Shown here one piece after another: positions 49,315 through 58,210 of a stretch of DNA of 60,063 nt. How positions within the stretch are numbered: position 1 is the stretch's first letter; each line of letters begins with the position of its first letter. The notes below the pieces were generated by a model. The model did no database searches, was not told the DNA's origin, and saw nothing but the letters and a program-made list of their open reading frames with translations. The translations under genes and the position numbers were made by a program. Origin of the DNA: an uncultured Acidaminococcus sp. (GTDB lineage Bacteria > Bacillota > Negativicutes > Acidaminococcales > Acidaminococcaceae); NCBI GenBank assembly GCA_905213155.1, contig CAJMHI010000004.1:1-60063 (forward strand), written 5' to 3'.

Positions 49315-50598
49315 TCAGGATGGAGGAACAGGCCGCACTTCCACAATGATTTCCCTGGCCCGGTGATGTTCCGCACTGGTGACTGTAACGTGGAGATTTT
49401 TACAGTCAAAAGTATCGCCTTTGTGCGGAATATTTCCCAAGGAATCAATGACCCAGCCGCTGATGGAATCATTTTCCAGCCCGTAGTCATCAATATCCAG
49501 GTCCAGGAATTTAAACAGGTCAAATAAATTGGCATTTTGGGAATTGGAAGAGCAGGATACAAGCACCTGGTTTTTGCCTACCCGGCGGAACGCCGGTACC
49601 GCTTTATCGTGTTCGTCCCAAATTTCGCCCACCAGCTCTTCTACAATATCTTCCGTTGTGACAAGGCCGCTGACAGTCCCATAGCTGTCCATAACGATGG
49701 CCATTTCAATCTTTTCGTCCTGGAGGGTCTTCATGACCCGGGAAATTTTGGTAGACTGGTGGACAAAGGCCGCTTTCTTAATACATTTTCGCAGATCAGG
49801 GTGGGGGGATATCAAATAGGCTGCATAAAAGTCTTTGGCGTGAAGGATTCCCAGCACTTTTCCATAATCGTCTTCAAAAATAGGGATCCGGGAAAATCCG
49901 TGTTTGGAAAAAAGCTCCATTGCTTTTTGCGGCCCTTCTGAAAATTCCATATCTACCATATCAACGCGCGGTGTCATTATCTCTTTGACGCGGATATCGC
50001 TGAACTCAATGGCGCTTTTGATCAGTTTGCTGTCCTGTTTATTGATAGCGCCGCCATTTTCTACTTCGTCCACCATCATGATTAGTTCATCTTCCGTAAC
50101 GCCCTTGGAGACTTTTTGGGTTAAGAATCGGCTGAAAGCAGTTTTTAATAAGCGAAATAGATAATTTAGTGGCTTAAATAAAAATACCAGAATCCGCAAG
50201 GGGGCTGCACAGCGGATGGAAAAAGCTTCCGGGAGATCGTTGGCCGCGCTTTTGGGAAGAATTTCCCCAAAAATTAAAATTACAATGGTGGTTACGATCG
50301 TAGAAAAAGCTAAGCCGGAAGCGCCAAAGTACTGGGTGGCTACCGCCGTAGCAAAGGAGGCTGTGGCAATATTGACCACATTGTTTCCAATTAAAATCGT
50401 GGACAGGACACTGTCAAAGTTATCCAGTAAAGACAGCACTGTTTTTGCCCGCCGGTTACCGCCTTTGGCCATGTTCTTTAACTTGAGCTTATTGCATCCA
50501 GTCAGTGCGGTTTCCGCTGCGGAAAAAAAGGCTGACAAGGAAATAAACAGGACGAGGATCAAGGTCAGTAGGCTGGTGGGGATATGAAAATCCGTCAT
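49315..50598 (-). CDS. CNNM-CBS-CorC_HlyC membrane protein (hemolysin family)
   Basis: A 427-aa protein with a DUF21/CNNM membrane domain (about residues 5-190, starting SLLTLILVLFISLSAFFSAAETALTG), two CBS domains (about 205-330; IMTPRVDMVDM, IPIFEDDYGKVLGILHAKDF, DSYGTVSGLVTTEDIVEELVGEIWDE) and a C-terminal CorC_HlyC FAD-like fold domain. Relatives export magnesium (CorB/MpfA type). The old name hemolysin is not functional evidence. AAGGAAG lies upstream of the ATG. Confidence 0.94.
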   Translation of the reverse strand: MTDFHIPTSLLTLILVLFISLSAFFSAAETALTGCNKLKLKNMAKGGNRRAKTVLSLLDNFDSVLSTILIGNNVVNIATASFATAVATQYFGASGLAFSTIVTTIVILIFGEILPKSAANDLPEAFSIRCAAPLRILVFLFKPLNYLFRLLKTAFSRFLTQKVSKGVTEDELIMMVDEVENGGAINKQDSKLIKSAIEFSDIRVKEIMTPRVDMVDMEFSEGPQKAMELFSKHGFSRIPIFEDDYGKVLGILHAKDFYAAYLISPHPDLRKCIKKAAFVHQSTKISRVMKTLQDEKIEMAIVMDSYGTVSGLVTTEDIVEELVGEIWDEHDKAVPAFRRVGKNQVLVSCSSNSQNANLFDLFKFLDLDIDDYGLENDSISGWVIDSLGNIPHKGDTFDCKNLHVTVTSAEHHRAREIIVEVRPVPPS

Positions 50599-50662
50599 AT
50601 TTTACACTTCCTTAACATGCTAAGAACATTATAGGTGGAATTAACACAGGGGTCAATGAGTA

Positions 50663-50671
50663 TGCTATAAT
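50663..50671 (+). promoter_or_regulatory. extended -10 very close to the YgjP-like gene start
   Basis: TGCTATAAT gives an extended -10 ending only 9 nt before ATG 50681. The predicted transcript start is within a few bases of the ATG, leaving no room for a ribosome-binding site. Confidence 0.55.
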
Positions 50672-50680
50672 AAAAAAGCT

Positions 50681-51355
50681 ATGGGTAAAGACAATTTATT
50701 GGAACAAGCAACCATCATTCATTCCTCGCGGCACAGTGTGGGGCTGGAAATTACGAAAGAAGGCCATTTGCTGCTCCGGGTTCCCTACGGCGTGACCCGG
50801 ACAGAATTGGAAAAGATTGTAGCCCGTAAAGAAAACTGGATCCGCAAGGCCCAGCAACGGGTAAAAAAAGAACAGGAAGGCCATTGCCCGTTAGAGATCA
50901 AAGAAGGGGAAACTTTTCTGCTTTTTGGGAAATCTTGCACGCTTCATCTTGTGGCGGGAAAAGGTTTTTCCGTGGGGAAAGACACTTTGTATATGGGGAA
51001 TGAAGAAACGAGAGAAACCCTTATTGCGTATTTCTCCCAGCTTTTAGGACAGGTGCTTCAAAAAGAAGTGCCTTTTTATGCGGCTCGTATGGGAATTCCT
51101 TGTCCCGTTATCAAGCTAAGCAAGGCCCATTCCCGCTGGGGGTATTGTAATTATAAACGGGAACTGGGTTTTTCCTGGCCGCTTGTGTTCTGTCCCAGAG
51201 AGGTCATCGCCTATGTGGTAGTGCATGAGCTGTGCCACATTCGCAATATGTCTCATAATAAAGCCTATTGGCAAAGCGTGGCAGCAGTGTTACCAGATTA
51301 TAAAGAACGGGAAAAATGGCTTAAGGTTCATAGAAAGGTCATGGATACAATATGA
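50681..51355 (+). CDS. YgjP/DUF45-type metallopeptidase
   Basis: A 224-aa protein of the YgjP-like M48-related family. The zinc motif HELCHIRNMSHNKAYW (HExxH plus the later conserved His) is near residue 185. The preceding SRWGYCNYKRELGFSWPLVFCP and the N-terminal YGVTRTELEKIVARKENWIRKAQ are family features. It is cytoplasmic, with function poorly known. No Shine-Dalgarno precedes the ATG, and the promoter suggests a near-leaderless mRNA. It overlaps the next gene by ATGA. Confidence 0.9.
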   Translation: MGKDNLLEQATIIHSSRHSVGLEITKEGHLLLRVPYGVTRTELEKIVARKENWIRKAQQRVKKEQEGHCPLEIKEGETFLLFGKSCTLHLVAGKGFSVGKDTLYMGNEETRETLIAYFSQLLGQVLQKEVPFYAARMGIPCPVIKLSKAHSRWGYCNYKRELGFSWPLVFCPREVIAYVVVHELCHIRNMSHNKAYWQSVAAVLPDYKEREKWLKVHRKVMDTI

Positions 51356-52302
51356 ACATCAATAAAAGAATCCTGTTTTGCTTTATTGCCTTATTAATGG
51401 TAGGGAGTGTGTCTCTTTACATGGTGTATCACAGTCCCAAGTACCAAGAACAGGAACAAATGCGCCATGTGCAGACCGTACATGAGAAAAATACCCGGCT
51501 GCCTTATACCTATTTGAACAATGTGATTGCCCAGTCAGGGGCGGCCTGCTCCGTGTACTATAAATCCCTAAAATCCGGGGAGGTTTTTTATAATTTCTCT
51601 GGTAAAATGCCAGCGGGGGATTTAATCCGCCCCTATGTGGCTGCGGCTGTTCTGCACGAGGTGGATGCTGGAACATTGGCAATGGATACGGTGTATATAT
51701 TAGACGAAGCTGACCGGAAACCGGATAGTCCAGTTTTGGCGAAAGTACCGACAGGCAGTGAACTGACTTTGCAGAATCTGGTGGAAGATATGCTGCTGGA
51801 AAATGATACTACGGCGCTGTACAAACTAGTAGATATTGCGGGACTGGATACCATCAATGATTGGTTACACAAGAAGGAGTTTGTGGATACGGTTATGGGG
51901 ACCCATGACCTGCCTAAAGAAGACGGTGCTGAGGAGCAACGGAATTTGAAAGAGAAACCGCAATTCAGCTATACTTCCGTCAATGATACGGTCAATCTTT
52001 TTAGTTCCCTATCTGGGGGAACCTGCGTAAATTCCAAAGCAGATGCGTACCTTCTGACACTTTTGACCAAGGAACCCCGGCATAACCTGCTGGGGGCGCT
52101 TTTGCCCAAAGACGTCAAGATCGCCGGACAGGAAAGTACCCGGGGGGCTGTTCTGGGGACCGGCGGCATTGTTGAGGGGAAAGAAAAATATATTTTAGTT
52201 GTGATGGTGGATAAGGCCATCCGGCCGGCAGAAACCCGGAAAACCATCAATCAGATTTCTTCTATTATATTTAATACGGTTAGCGACAAAGAGGTGTTTT
52301 AA
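51352..52302 (+). CDS. beta-lactamase/transpeptidase-fold protein lacking the SxxK nucleophile motif
   Basis: A 316-aa protein with an N-terminal signal anchor (about residues 7-27) and a periplasmic domain resembling class A serine beta-lactamases. CSVYYKSLKSGEVFYNFSG matches the first strands and LTLQNLVEDMLLENDTTALYKLVD the helical core. Where SxxK is expected the sequence reads AGDLIRP (Asp90 and Arg93), and the SDN triad position reads END, so hydrolysis of lactams is very unlikely. It may bind a peptidoglycan ligand or act as a structural partner. It is coupled by a 4-nt overlap to the protease gene and lies 3 nt before the flavoprotein gene. Confidence 0.75.
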   Translation: MNINKRILFCFIALLMVGSVSLYMVYHSPKYQEQEQMRHVQTVHEKNTRLPYTYLNNVIAQSGAACSVYYKSLKSGEVFYNFSGKMPAGDLIRPYVAAAVLHEVDAGTLAMDTVYILDEADRKPDSPVLAKVPTGSELTLQNLVEDMLLENDTTALYKLVDIAGLDTINDWLHKKEFVDTVMGTHDLPKEDGAEEQRNLKEKPQFSYTSVNDTVNLFSSLSGGTCVNSKADAYLLTLLTKEPRHNLLGALLPKDVKIAGQESTRGAVLGTGGIVEGKEKYILVVMVDKAIRPAETRKTINQISSIIFNTVSDKEVF

Positions 52303-52305
52303 CTC

Positions 52306-53709
52306 ATGATCAAACAAACTGACGTAGCTATTATTGGCGGCGGGCCAGCAGCCATTTATGCGGCCTATGAATTTGTGCTGCGGTATCCAAAAACCAGTGT
52401 ATTAATCCTGGAGCAGGGCCATGCCATCACCTTACGGCAATGTCCCATTATCTCCGGTAAAGTGGAAAAATGTGTACGGTGCATACCTTGCAGTATCATG
52501 CGGGGATTTGGCGGCGCTGGTGCTTTTTCCGATGGCAAATATAACTTCACCACGGAATTCGGGGGCTGGCTCAGTGACTATATCCCGAAAAAAACGGTGA
52601 TGGAGCTCATTGATTACGTAGATGCCCTGAATTTGAAGCACGGGGCGCCAGGAGAAGTATTTTCTACCAAGAATTGCAAAATCGGCCGCAAAGCCTTGGG
52701 CGTAGATTTGCATCTTTTAAATGCTAAAGTGCGGCACTTGGGAACTGACAACAACCGTAAGCTCATGGCCAGTATTTATTGTTATCTGGTGCAGCACGGA
52801 ATCCAGATTGACTGCGATACGCAGGTAGAAAGCATCAAAAAAATCGATACAGGGTACGAACTTTCTGTGAAGGGAAGCGACACGCTGGTGCACTGCACCT
52901 ATCTGATTGGTGCACCCGGAAGAGCCGGCGCGGAATGGTTCTCCGACCAGTGTGAGAGATTAGGATTGACACTAACCAATAACCAGGTGGATGTGGGCGT
53001 CCGGGTAGAAGTCCCGGCGGCGGTGTTTCAAGATATCACGGATGAAGTGTACGAAGCCAAACTGGTGTATCGGACCAAGCAGTACGGGGACCGGGTTCGG
53101 ACTTTCTGTATGAACCCCAATGGGTATGTGGTCGCGGAAAATACAGATGGAATCGTGACCGTGAACGGGCACAGCTTCAGCGATCCGGCTAAAAACAGTG
53201 GAAATACCAATTTTGCCCTTTTGGTCAGCAACCGCTTTACGGAGCCGTTTAAAGAACCCCACCGCTATGGGAAACATATTGCATCCCTTTCCAATATGCT
53301 GGGAGGTGGCGTTTTGGTACAGCGGTTTGGCGACTTGATCAAGGGGCGTCGCACCAATCCGCACCGATTGAGCCAAAGTTTTACACGACCTACGCTAAAC
53401 GCGGTGCCGGGAGATTTAAGTCTTGTACTGCCCAAACGACACTTGGATAATATCATCGAAATGATTTATGCGCTGGATAAAGTGGCACCGGGAACGGCTA
53501 ACGACGATACCCTGCTTTATGGGGTAGAGGTGAAATTCTACAGCTCCCGCTTGGAATTGGACGATAAGCTGGAAACTACGCTGCCCAACTTTTTCGCTAT
53601 CGGCGACGGAGCCGGTATTACAAGGGGATTGTCCCAGGCTAGTGCCAGCGGCGTCTATGTAGCCCGTATTATAGGAGAGAGACTGCAAAAAAATAGAAAA
53701 CAGGCATAA
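52306..53709 (+). CDS. FAD-dependent dehydrogenase of the COG2509 type
   Basis: A 467-aa flavoprotein. The FAD-binding GGGPAAIYAAYEF motif is near residue 11, and an LILEQG acid residue binds ribose. A conserved Cys-rich segment (LRQCPIISGKVEKCVRCIPCSIMRGFGGAGAFSDGK, quoted here only by its CPII and CVRCIPC motifs) follows. The C-terminal FAIGDGAGITRGLSQASASG closes the FAD site. Members are uncharacterised NAD(FAD)-utilising dehydrogenases. The Cys cluster may hold a redox disulfide or metal. It lies 3 nt after the beta-lactamase-fold gene, at the end of a three-gene operon. Confidence 0.9.
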   Translation: MIKQTDVAIIGGGPAAIYAAYEFVLRYPKTSVLILEQGHAITLRQCPIISGKVEKCVRCIPCSIMRGFGGAGAFSDGKYNFTTEFGGWLSDYIPKKTVMELIDYVDALNLKHGAPGEVFSTKNCKIGRKALGVDLHLLNAKVRHLGTDNNRKLMASIYCYLVQHGIQIDCDTQVESIKKIDTGYELSVKGSDTLVHCTYLIGAPGRAGAEWFSDQCERLGLTLTNNQVDVGVRVEVPAAVFQDITDEVYEAKLVYRTKQYGDRVRTFCMNPNGYVVAENTDGIVTVNGHSFSDPAKNSGNTNFALLVSNRFTEPFKEPHRYGKHIASLSNMLGGGVLVQRFGDLIKGRRTNPHRLSQSFTRPTLNAVPGDLSLVLPKRHLDNIIEMIYALDKVAPGTANDDTLLYGVEVKFYSSRLELDDKLETTLPNFFAIGDGAGITRGLSQASASGVYVARIIGERLQKNRKQA

Positions 53710-53737
53710 AACCCTCTTTTTTTCCTCTCTGATGAAA

Positions 53738-53746
53738 TGGTATAAT
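53738..53746 (+). promoter_or_regulatory. extended -10 promoter of DUF1015-serC
   Basis: TGGTATAAT (TGn plus perfect -10) lies 80 nt before the DUF1015 start. The -35 position holds only a T-run (53717-53723), which may also end the upstream transcript. Confidence 0.55.
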
Positions 53747-53826
53747 TGCACTGAGCTAACCAATTTTCCAGCATCCACGATATAGCGGGGCTGAATACAC
53801 TAGAATAAGAATCGGAGTGATGAAAG

Positions 53827-55092
53827 ATGGCCGAAATCAGACCTTTTGCAGCGCTGCGCCCTCTGCCAGAATTGGCAAGTCAAATCGCGGAATTGCCCTA
53901 TGATGTTATGAGCACAAAAGAAGCACGAAATATATTGCAGAATAACCCCTTGAGTTTTATCCGTGTGACGCGTGCGGAAGCGGATCTTCCGGAAGGAATT
54001 CCGGAGGATGACGCCAGAGTGTATGCCAAGGCAGCAGATAATCTTAAAGAGTATATTACGAAAGGCCAGATGAAGCAGGACCCAACCCCTTGTTATTATA
54101 TTTACCGGCAGCAGATGGGGGCCTATATCCAAATTGGGCTGGTGGCAACAGCCTCTCTTAAGGAATATAAAGCAGGGCTTATTAAGCGGCATGAACTAAC
54201 CCGGCAGAATAAAGAAACCGACCGCGTCAATCATATCCTATCTACCAAAGCGCAGACAGGTCCTGTGTTTTTGGCCTACCGGAGCAAGGGCTTATTAACC
54301 GCATTTTTGATGGACTATATTGGCAGCCATAAGCCGGTTTATGATTTCACGGGGAGTGATGCGATCCGGCACACACTGTATGTGATCAATGAGCCGTTAA
54401 AAGTGCAGGAAGTTACGAAATTGTTTAAACAAGTTCCGGAGTTATATATTGCGGACGGACATCACCGGTGCGCTGCGGCGCTGCGGGTAGCAGAAAAGCT
54501 TTCTGCCCGGCCGGGCCAAACGGGCGAGGAAGAATATAATTATGTATTGTCCGTGATTTTCCCTTCCCATCTGCTTCATATTCTCCCGTATAATCGTGTC
54601 GTACGGGATTTGGGAGGGCTCAATCTGGAAACTTTTCTGGAGCAGGCACAAGAGAGATTCTCGTTAGAAAAAGCAGAACGGCCAGTGGCACCTTCCACAC
54701 CCCATACTTTTGGTATGTATCTGGGAGGACAGTGGTATAAGCTGACGGCGCTGCCTGCTACATTCCCGGAAAATGAACCCATTCAAAGCCTGGACGTAAG
54801 CATCCTGCAGAACAATCTGTTGGAGCCTTTGCTCAATATTAGTGATCCCCGCATGGATCCACGGCTTAATTTTATTGGTGGTGTGAGAGGCCTTACTTCC
54901 TTGGAGGAGGCAGTGGATGGCGGGGATTACACCGTTGCTTTTTCCATGTACCCCACCAGTATGGAACAATTGATGGATGCTGCCGATGCAGGGCTGGTAA
55001 TGCCGCCTAAATCCACCTGGTTTGAACCTAAACTGCGGGATGCCTTGACGGTGCATATGATAGGAGATGAACAAGATGGCAAGAGTGTATAA
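53827..55092 (+). CDS. DUF1015 family protein
   Basis: A 421-aa protein of the DUF1015 family. Markers are PFAALRPLPELASQIAELPYDVMS at the start, DGHHRCAAALR in the middle (the most conserved segment), and a C-terminal GDYTVAFSMYPTSMEQLMDAADAGLVMPPKSTWFEPKLRDAL. The biochemical role is unknown. The family is often encoded next to serC or serA, as here, suggesting a role linked to serine metabolism. GGAGTGATGAAAG precedes the ATG. It overlaps serC by 17 nt. Confidence 0.93.
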   Translation: MAEIRPFAALRPLPELASQIAELPYDVMSTKEARNILQNNPLSFIRVTRAEADLPEGIPEDDARVYAKAADNLKEYITKGQMKQDPTPCYYIYRQQMGAYIQIGLVATASLKEYKAGLIKRHELTRQNKETDRVNHILSTKAQTGPVFLAYRSKGLLTAFLMDYIGSHKPVYDFTGSDAIRHTLYVINEPLKVQEVTKLFKQVPELYIADGHHRCAAALRVAEKLSARPGQTGEEEYNYVLSVIFPSHLLHILPYNRVVRDLGGLNLETFLEQAQERFSLEKAERPVAPSTPHTFGMYLGGQWYKLTALPATFPENEPIQSLDVSILQNNLLEPLLNISDPRMDPRLNFIGGVRGLTSLEEAVDGGDYTVAFSMYPTSMEQLMDAADAGLVMPPKSTWFEPKLRDALTVHMIGDEQDGKSV

Positions 55093-56167
55093 CTTTGGCG
55101 CGGGGCCTTCCATGATGCCTTTGGAAGTCCTGCAAGAAGCCCAACGGGACTTGCTGGATTATAAGGGCAGCGGTATGAGTATGCTGGAGATTAGTCATCG
55201 CAGTGGGCTTTTTGAAGAAGTGCTGCACCGTGCAGAACAAAATATCAAGAATCTGCTGGGGATGGGAGAGGAATGGTCCGTTCTATTTATGGGCGGGGGC
55301 GCTACCTTGCAGTTTTCCATGGTACCCATGAACTTCCTTACACCGGGAAAAACAGCGGTGTACGCCATTACCAGTAGTTTTTCAGAGAAAGCGTTTAAAG
55401 AAGCCCAAAAAGTGGGAGATGCCGTTGAGATCTATAGCTGCAAAGACACCGGCCTTGATCGGGTTCCCCAGCCGGAAGAACTGTCGCCGCTGCCTGATAA
55501 CTGTGCCTATCTGCACCTTACGGGAAACAATACGATTGAAGGCACAGAATATTTTACGTATCCAGATACAGGTGATGTACCTCTTATTGTGGATATGAGC
55601 TCTGATATTTTAAGTCGTCCTATTGCAAACTTGGATAAATTTTCATTGATTTACAACGGAGCACAAAAAAATATTGGTCCGGCCGGGGTGGTTGTGGTCA
55701 TGGCTAAAAAGAGTTTCATTGCAGGGCGGGATAAAAACCTGCCGATTATGATGAACTATGAAACCTACCAGGATCATGACAGCGTGTACAATACGCCGCC
55801 TGTGTTTGGTATCTATCTGGTAGAACGCATTGCCCAATGGTTGGTAGACCAAGGGGGACTCACAGCACTTGAAAAGCGGAACTTGGAAAAGGCCGGGGTG
55901 CTATATGCTAAGCTGGATCAATACCCTGATTTTTACAAAGGACATGCCCAAAAGGACAGCCGCAGTCTGATGAATGTTACATTCAATTTGCCTACTAAAG
56001 AATTGGAGACCCAATTTGTGGCCGAAGGAGCCCAGAACGGATTGGTAAGCCTGAAGGGACATCGTTCAGTAGGAGGCATCCGGGCATCTATTTACAATGC
56101 TATGCCACTAGAAGGCGTCAAGCTGCTGGCTGACTTTATGGAAGATTTCTATCAAAAGAACAAGTGA
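55076..56167 (+). CDS. serC: phosphoserine aminotransferase
   Basis: A 363-aa PLP enzyme of normal length that makes 3-phosphoserine from 3-phosphohydroxypyruvate with glutamate. Typical segments: YNFGAGPSMMPLEVLQEAQ, MSMLEISHRSGLFEEV, LFMGGGATLQFSMVP, the HLTGNNTIEGTEY region, the PLP-binding Lys in IYNGAQKNIGPAG, and GHRSVGGIRASIYNAMP. The start is ATG 55076, 9 nt after AGGAG; the ATG at 55067 abuts the ribosome-binding site. Coupled to DUF1015. serA and serB are not in the window. Confidence 0.96.
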   Translation: MARVYNFGAGPSMMPLEVLQEAQRDLLDYKGSGMSMLEISHRSGLFEEVLHRAEQNIKNLLGMGEEWSVLFMGGGATLQFSMVPMNFLTPGKTAVYAITSSFSEKAFKEAQKVGDAVEIYSCKDTGLDRVPQPEELSPLPDNCAYLHLTGNNTIEGTEYFTYPDTGDVPLIVDMSSDILSRPIANLDKFSLIYNGAQKNIGPAGVVVVMAKKSFIAGRDKNLPIMMNYETYQDHDSVYNTPPVFGIYLVERIAQWLVDQGGLTALEKRNLEKAGVLYAKLDQYPDFYKGHAQKDSRSLMNVTFNLPTKELETQFVAEGAQNGLVSLKGHRSVGGIRASIYNAMPLEGVKLLADFMEDFYQKNK

Positions 56168-56175
56168 GACAAGAT

Positions 56176-56234
56176 AAGGAGGGCCGCACACACCACTTCC
56201 CCAATGATGGGATACGGGTAGCGGCTCCTTTTTT
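56176..56234 (+). terminator. intrinsic terminator after serC
   Basis: AAGGAGGGCCGC (56176-56187) pairs with GCGGCTCCTT (56221-56230, with a 2-nt bulge), with a T-run to 56234. The 33-nt loop contains a smaller CCCC...GGG element. Confidence 0.72.
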
Positions 56235-56261
56235 GCTATATAGAAAAGATAAGGGGAGACT

Positions 56262-57524
56262 ATGCAACTTGTACTGCAAAATGGAGTTCTCACCCTCCAG
56301 GTAAACGCAGTTTGCACCGTGGCATTGGCAGCTGCTATGTTGCTGATAGGGAAGTTCTTGAAAAGTCGATGGGCAATTTTACAGAAATTTTGTCTGCCTG
56401 TACCGGTAGTAGGTGGTTTTGTGGCTATGCTGCTGGTGACGGTGTGCCATCTTACCGGGTTTATGGAGTTTACCTTTGATAAGATTCTCCAAGACTTTTT
56501 TATGATGGGATTTTTTACCGCTGTAGGCCTGGGTGTAAATTTAAATGCATTTCAAAGTGGGGTCAATAAAGGTGGAACGCTACTGTTGAAGTATTGGTTC
56601 GTCAGCGGCACGATTTCTCTCTGTCAAAATCTTTTGAGCCTGCTACTAGGAACTCTGCTGCATTTAGCACCTGCCTATGCGCTGCTTGCCGGTGCTATTT
56701 CCATGGTGGGAGGGCACGGTGCGGCAGGAGCCTATGGCAGTACCTTTGTCAGTATGGGATATCCAGCTGGTTTGGAAGTTGGTACAACGGCAGCTACTCT
56801 GGGATTAATGTTTGCTGTGATTGTGGGGGCACCCGTAGGAACGGCGCTGGTAAAACGCTACCATCTTCAGCCGGATCCGCTGCAGCAGAATATAATGCCC
56901 CGGAAAAGCGCCTATGGAGTGGAAAACAATACGTATCGGAAAGAATTGACGCAAAACGAGATTTTTCTCAATATAACGGTGCTGTTGCTTTGTATGGGAC
57001 TGGGGACATTGCTTTCCGAAAGAGTCAGCATACTTTTGCATATGAAGTTTCCTGCATACCTGGGGGGCATGCTGATGGGGGTAATGGCCAGGACACTGAA
57101 CGATCGGTTCCGCTGGTATCGCTACGGCAGTCAAATTATCAGTTATACCGGAGATATTATGCTGAACTTGTATCTTGCCATTGTGCTGATGAGTTTACAA
57201 GTGTGGATCCTAACGGGGATTTTGGGCAGTGTATTCTTGATTGTCTGCTCCCAGGCTGTTTTTATGGTGCTGATCAGCTATTTTGTGGTATTTAGGGCTT
57301 TGGGCAGCAATTATGATGCAGCCGTAATGTGTGCGGGACTCTGCGGACATGGACTGGGGGCTATGCCATCGGCCCTTGTGAATATGAATGTGCTCAAGCA
57401 TAAATATGGCATGAGTCAAAAGGCATTTATGATCGTCCCTGTGGTAGGATCCTGTCTCTTGGATATCGTGTACCAGCCGCATACGTTGCTTCTTATTAAA
57501 CTTTTTGTGAAAAGACTGACTTAA
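56262..57524 (+). CDS. gltS: sodium/glutamate symporter GltS (copy 2)
   Basis: A 420-aa ESS-family carrier with the same two pore-loop signatures as the copy at 6236: SMVGGHGAAGAYG near residue 150 and CAGLCGHGLGAMPSALVNM near residue 370. Its middle cytoplasmic loop differs (PRKSAYGVENNTYRKELTQ) and its base composition is slightly more A/T-rich. AAGGGGAG lies before the ATG. Two copies suggest different affinities or substrates (glutamate versus a related acid). Confidence 0.94.
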   Translation: MQLVLQNGVLTLQVNAVCTVALAAAMLLIGKFLKSRWAILQKFCLPVPVVGGFVAMLLVTVCHLTGFMEFTFDKILQDFFMMGFFTAVGLGVNLNAFQSGVNKGGTLLLKYWFVSGTISLCQNLLSLLLGTLLHLAPAYALLAGAISMVGGHGAAGAYGSTFVSMGYPAGLEVGTTAATLGLMFAVIVGAPVGTALVKRYHLQPDPLQQNIMPRKSAYGVENNTYRKELTQNEIFLNITVLLLCMGLGTLLSERVSILLHMKFPAYLGGMLMGVMARTLNDRFRWYRYGSQIISYTGDIMLNLYLAIVLMSLQVWILTGILGSVFLIVCSQAVFMVLISYFVVFRALGSNYDAAVMCAGLCGHGLGAMPSALVNMNVLKHKYGMSQKAFMIVPVVGSCLLDIVYQPHTLLLIKLFVKRLT

Positions 57525-57546
57525 ATTTGACAGTTTGACTTTAACC

Positions 57547-57575
57547 TTGACAGTACCCTACCCATCCGATAAGAT
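57547..57575 (+). promoter_or_regulatory. promoter of lemA
   Basis: TTGACA (57547-57552) and TAAGAT (57570-57575) are spaced by 17 nt. A second TTGACAG occurs about 21 nt upstream with a TTGACT between them, so the region holds repeated TTGAC words. Confidence 0.65.
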
Positions 57576-57631
57576 AAATGCACAGTAATTTTTGATATGC
57601 TATTGCCTAGGAAAAAGAGAAAGGAAACGTT

Positions 57632-58186
57632 ATGAAGAAAGTACTTCTTACCGTTGTGGTATTGCTTGTGCTCATAGTGGGTGCTGTGTTTAGTTCCTAT
57701 AATGGGCTTGTCAGCATGAATGAAAATGTAAATGGAAAATGGAGCCAGGTAGAAACCCAGCTCCAGCGGCGCAGTGATCTTATTCCTAATTTGGTGAATA
57801 CAGTAAAAGGGTATAGTACCCATGAAGAAAAAGTGTTTGATGACGTAGCGAACGCTCGTGCGAAACTGGCAGGAGCCCAGTCGGTGCAGGATGCAGCGGC
57901 GGCAAATGGAGAATTATCCGGGGCACTGACACGTCTTTTGGCACTGTCGGAAAACTACCCTAACCTGAAAGCCAATACCAACTTTATCCAGCTACAGGAT
58001 GAGCTGGCTGGCACGGAGAATCGCTTGGCCGTAGCCAGAAAAGATTATAATGATGCCGTGCAGGCTTTCAATGCGAAAATTAAAACTGTACCTACGTCCA
58101 TCATCGCTGGAATGACGGGCTTTACCGCTCGGAGTTATTTCCAGGCTGAACAGGGGGCACAAAAAGCACCACCGGTTAAATTCTAA
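57632..58186 (+). CDS. lemA: LemA family protein
   Basis: A 184-aa membrane protein: an N-terminal helix (about residues 3-22) followed by a mostly helical domain with the LemA landmarks YNGLVSMNENVNGKWSQVETQLQRRSDLIPNLVNTVKGY and FIQLQDELAGTENRLAVARKDYNDAVQAFN. The function is poorly defined. It sits with a TPM-domain gene, the usual pairing. AAAGGAAACG is the likely ribosome-binding site. Confidence 0.95.
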   Translation: MKKVLLTVVVLLVLIVGAVFSSYNGLVSMNENVNGKWSQVETQLQRRSDLIPNLVNTVKGYSTHEEKVFDDVANARAKLAGAQSVQDAAAANGELSGALTRLLALSENYPNLKANTNFIQLQDELAGTENRLAVARKDYNDAVQAFNAKIKTVPTSIIAGMTGFTARSYFQAEQGAQKAPPVKF

Positions 58187-58210
58187 GAGGAAGCGCTGGG
58201 AGGAAAAAGA

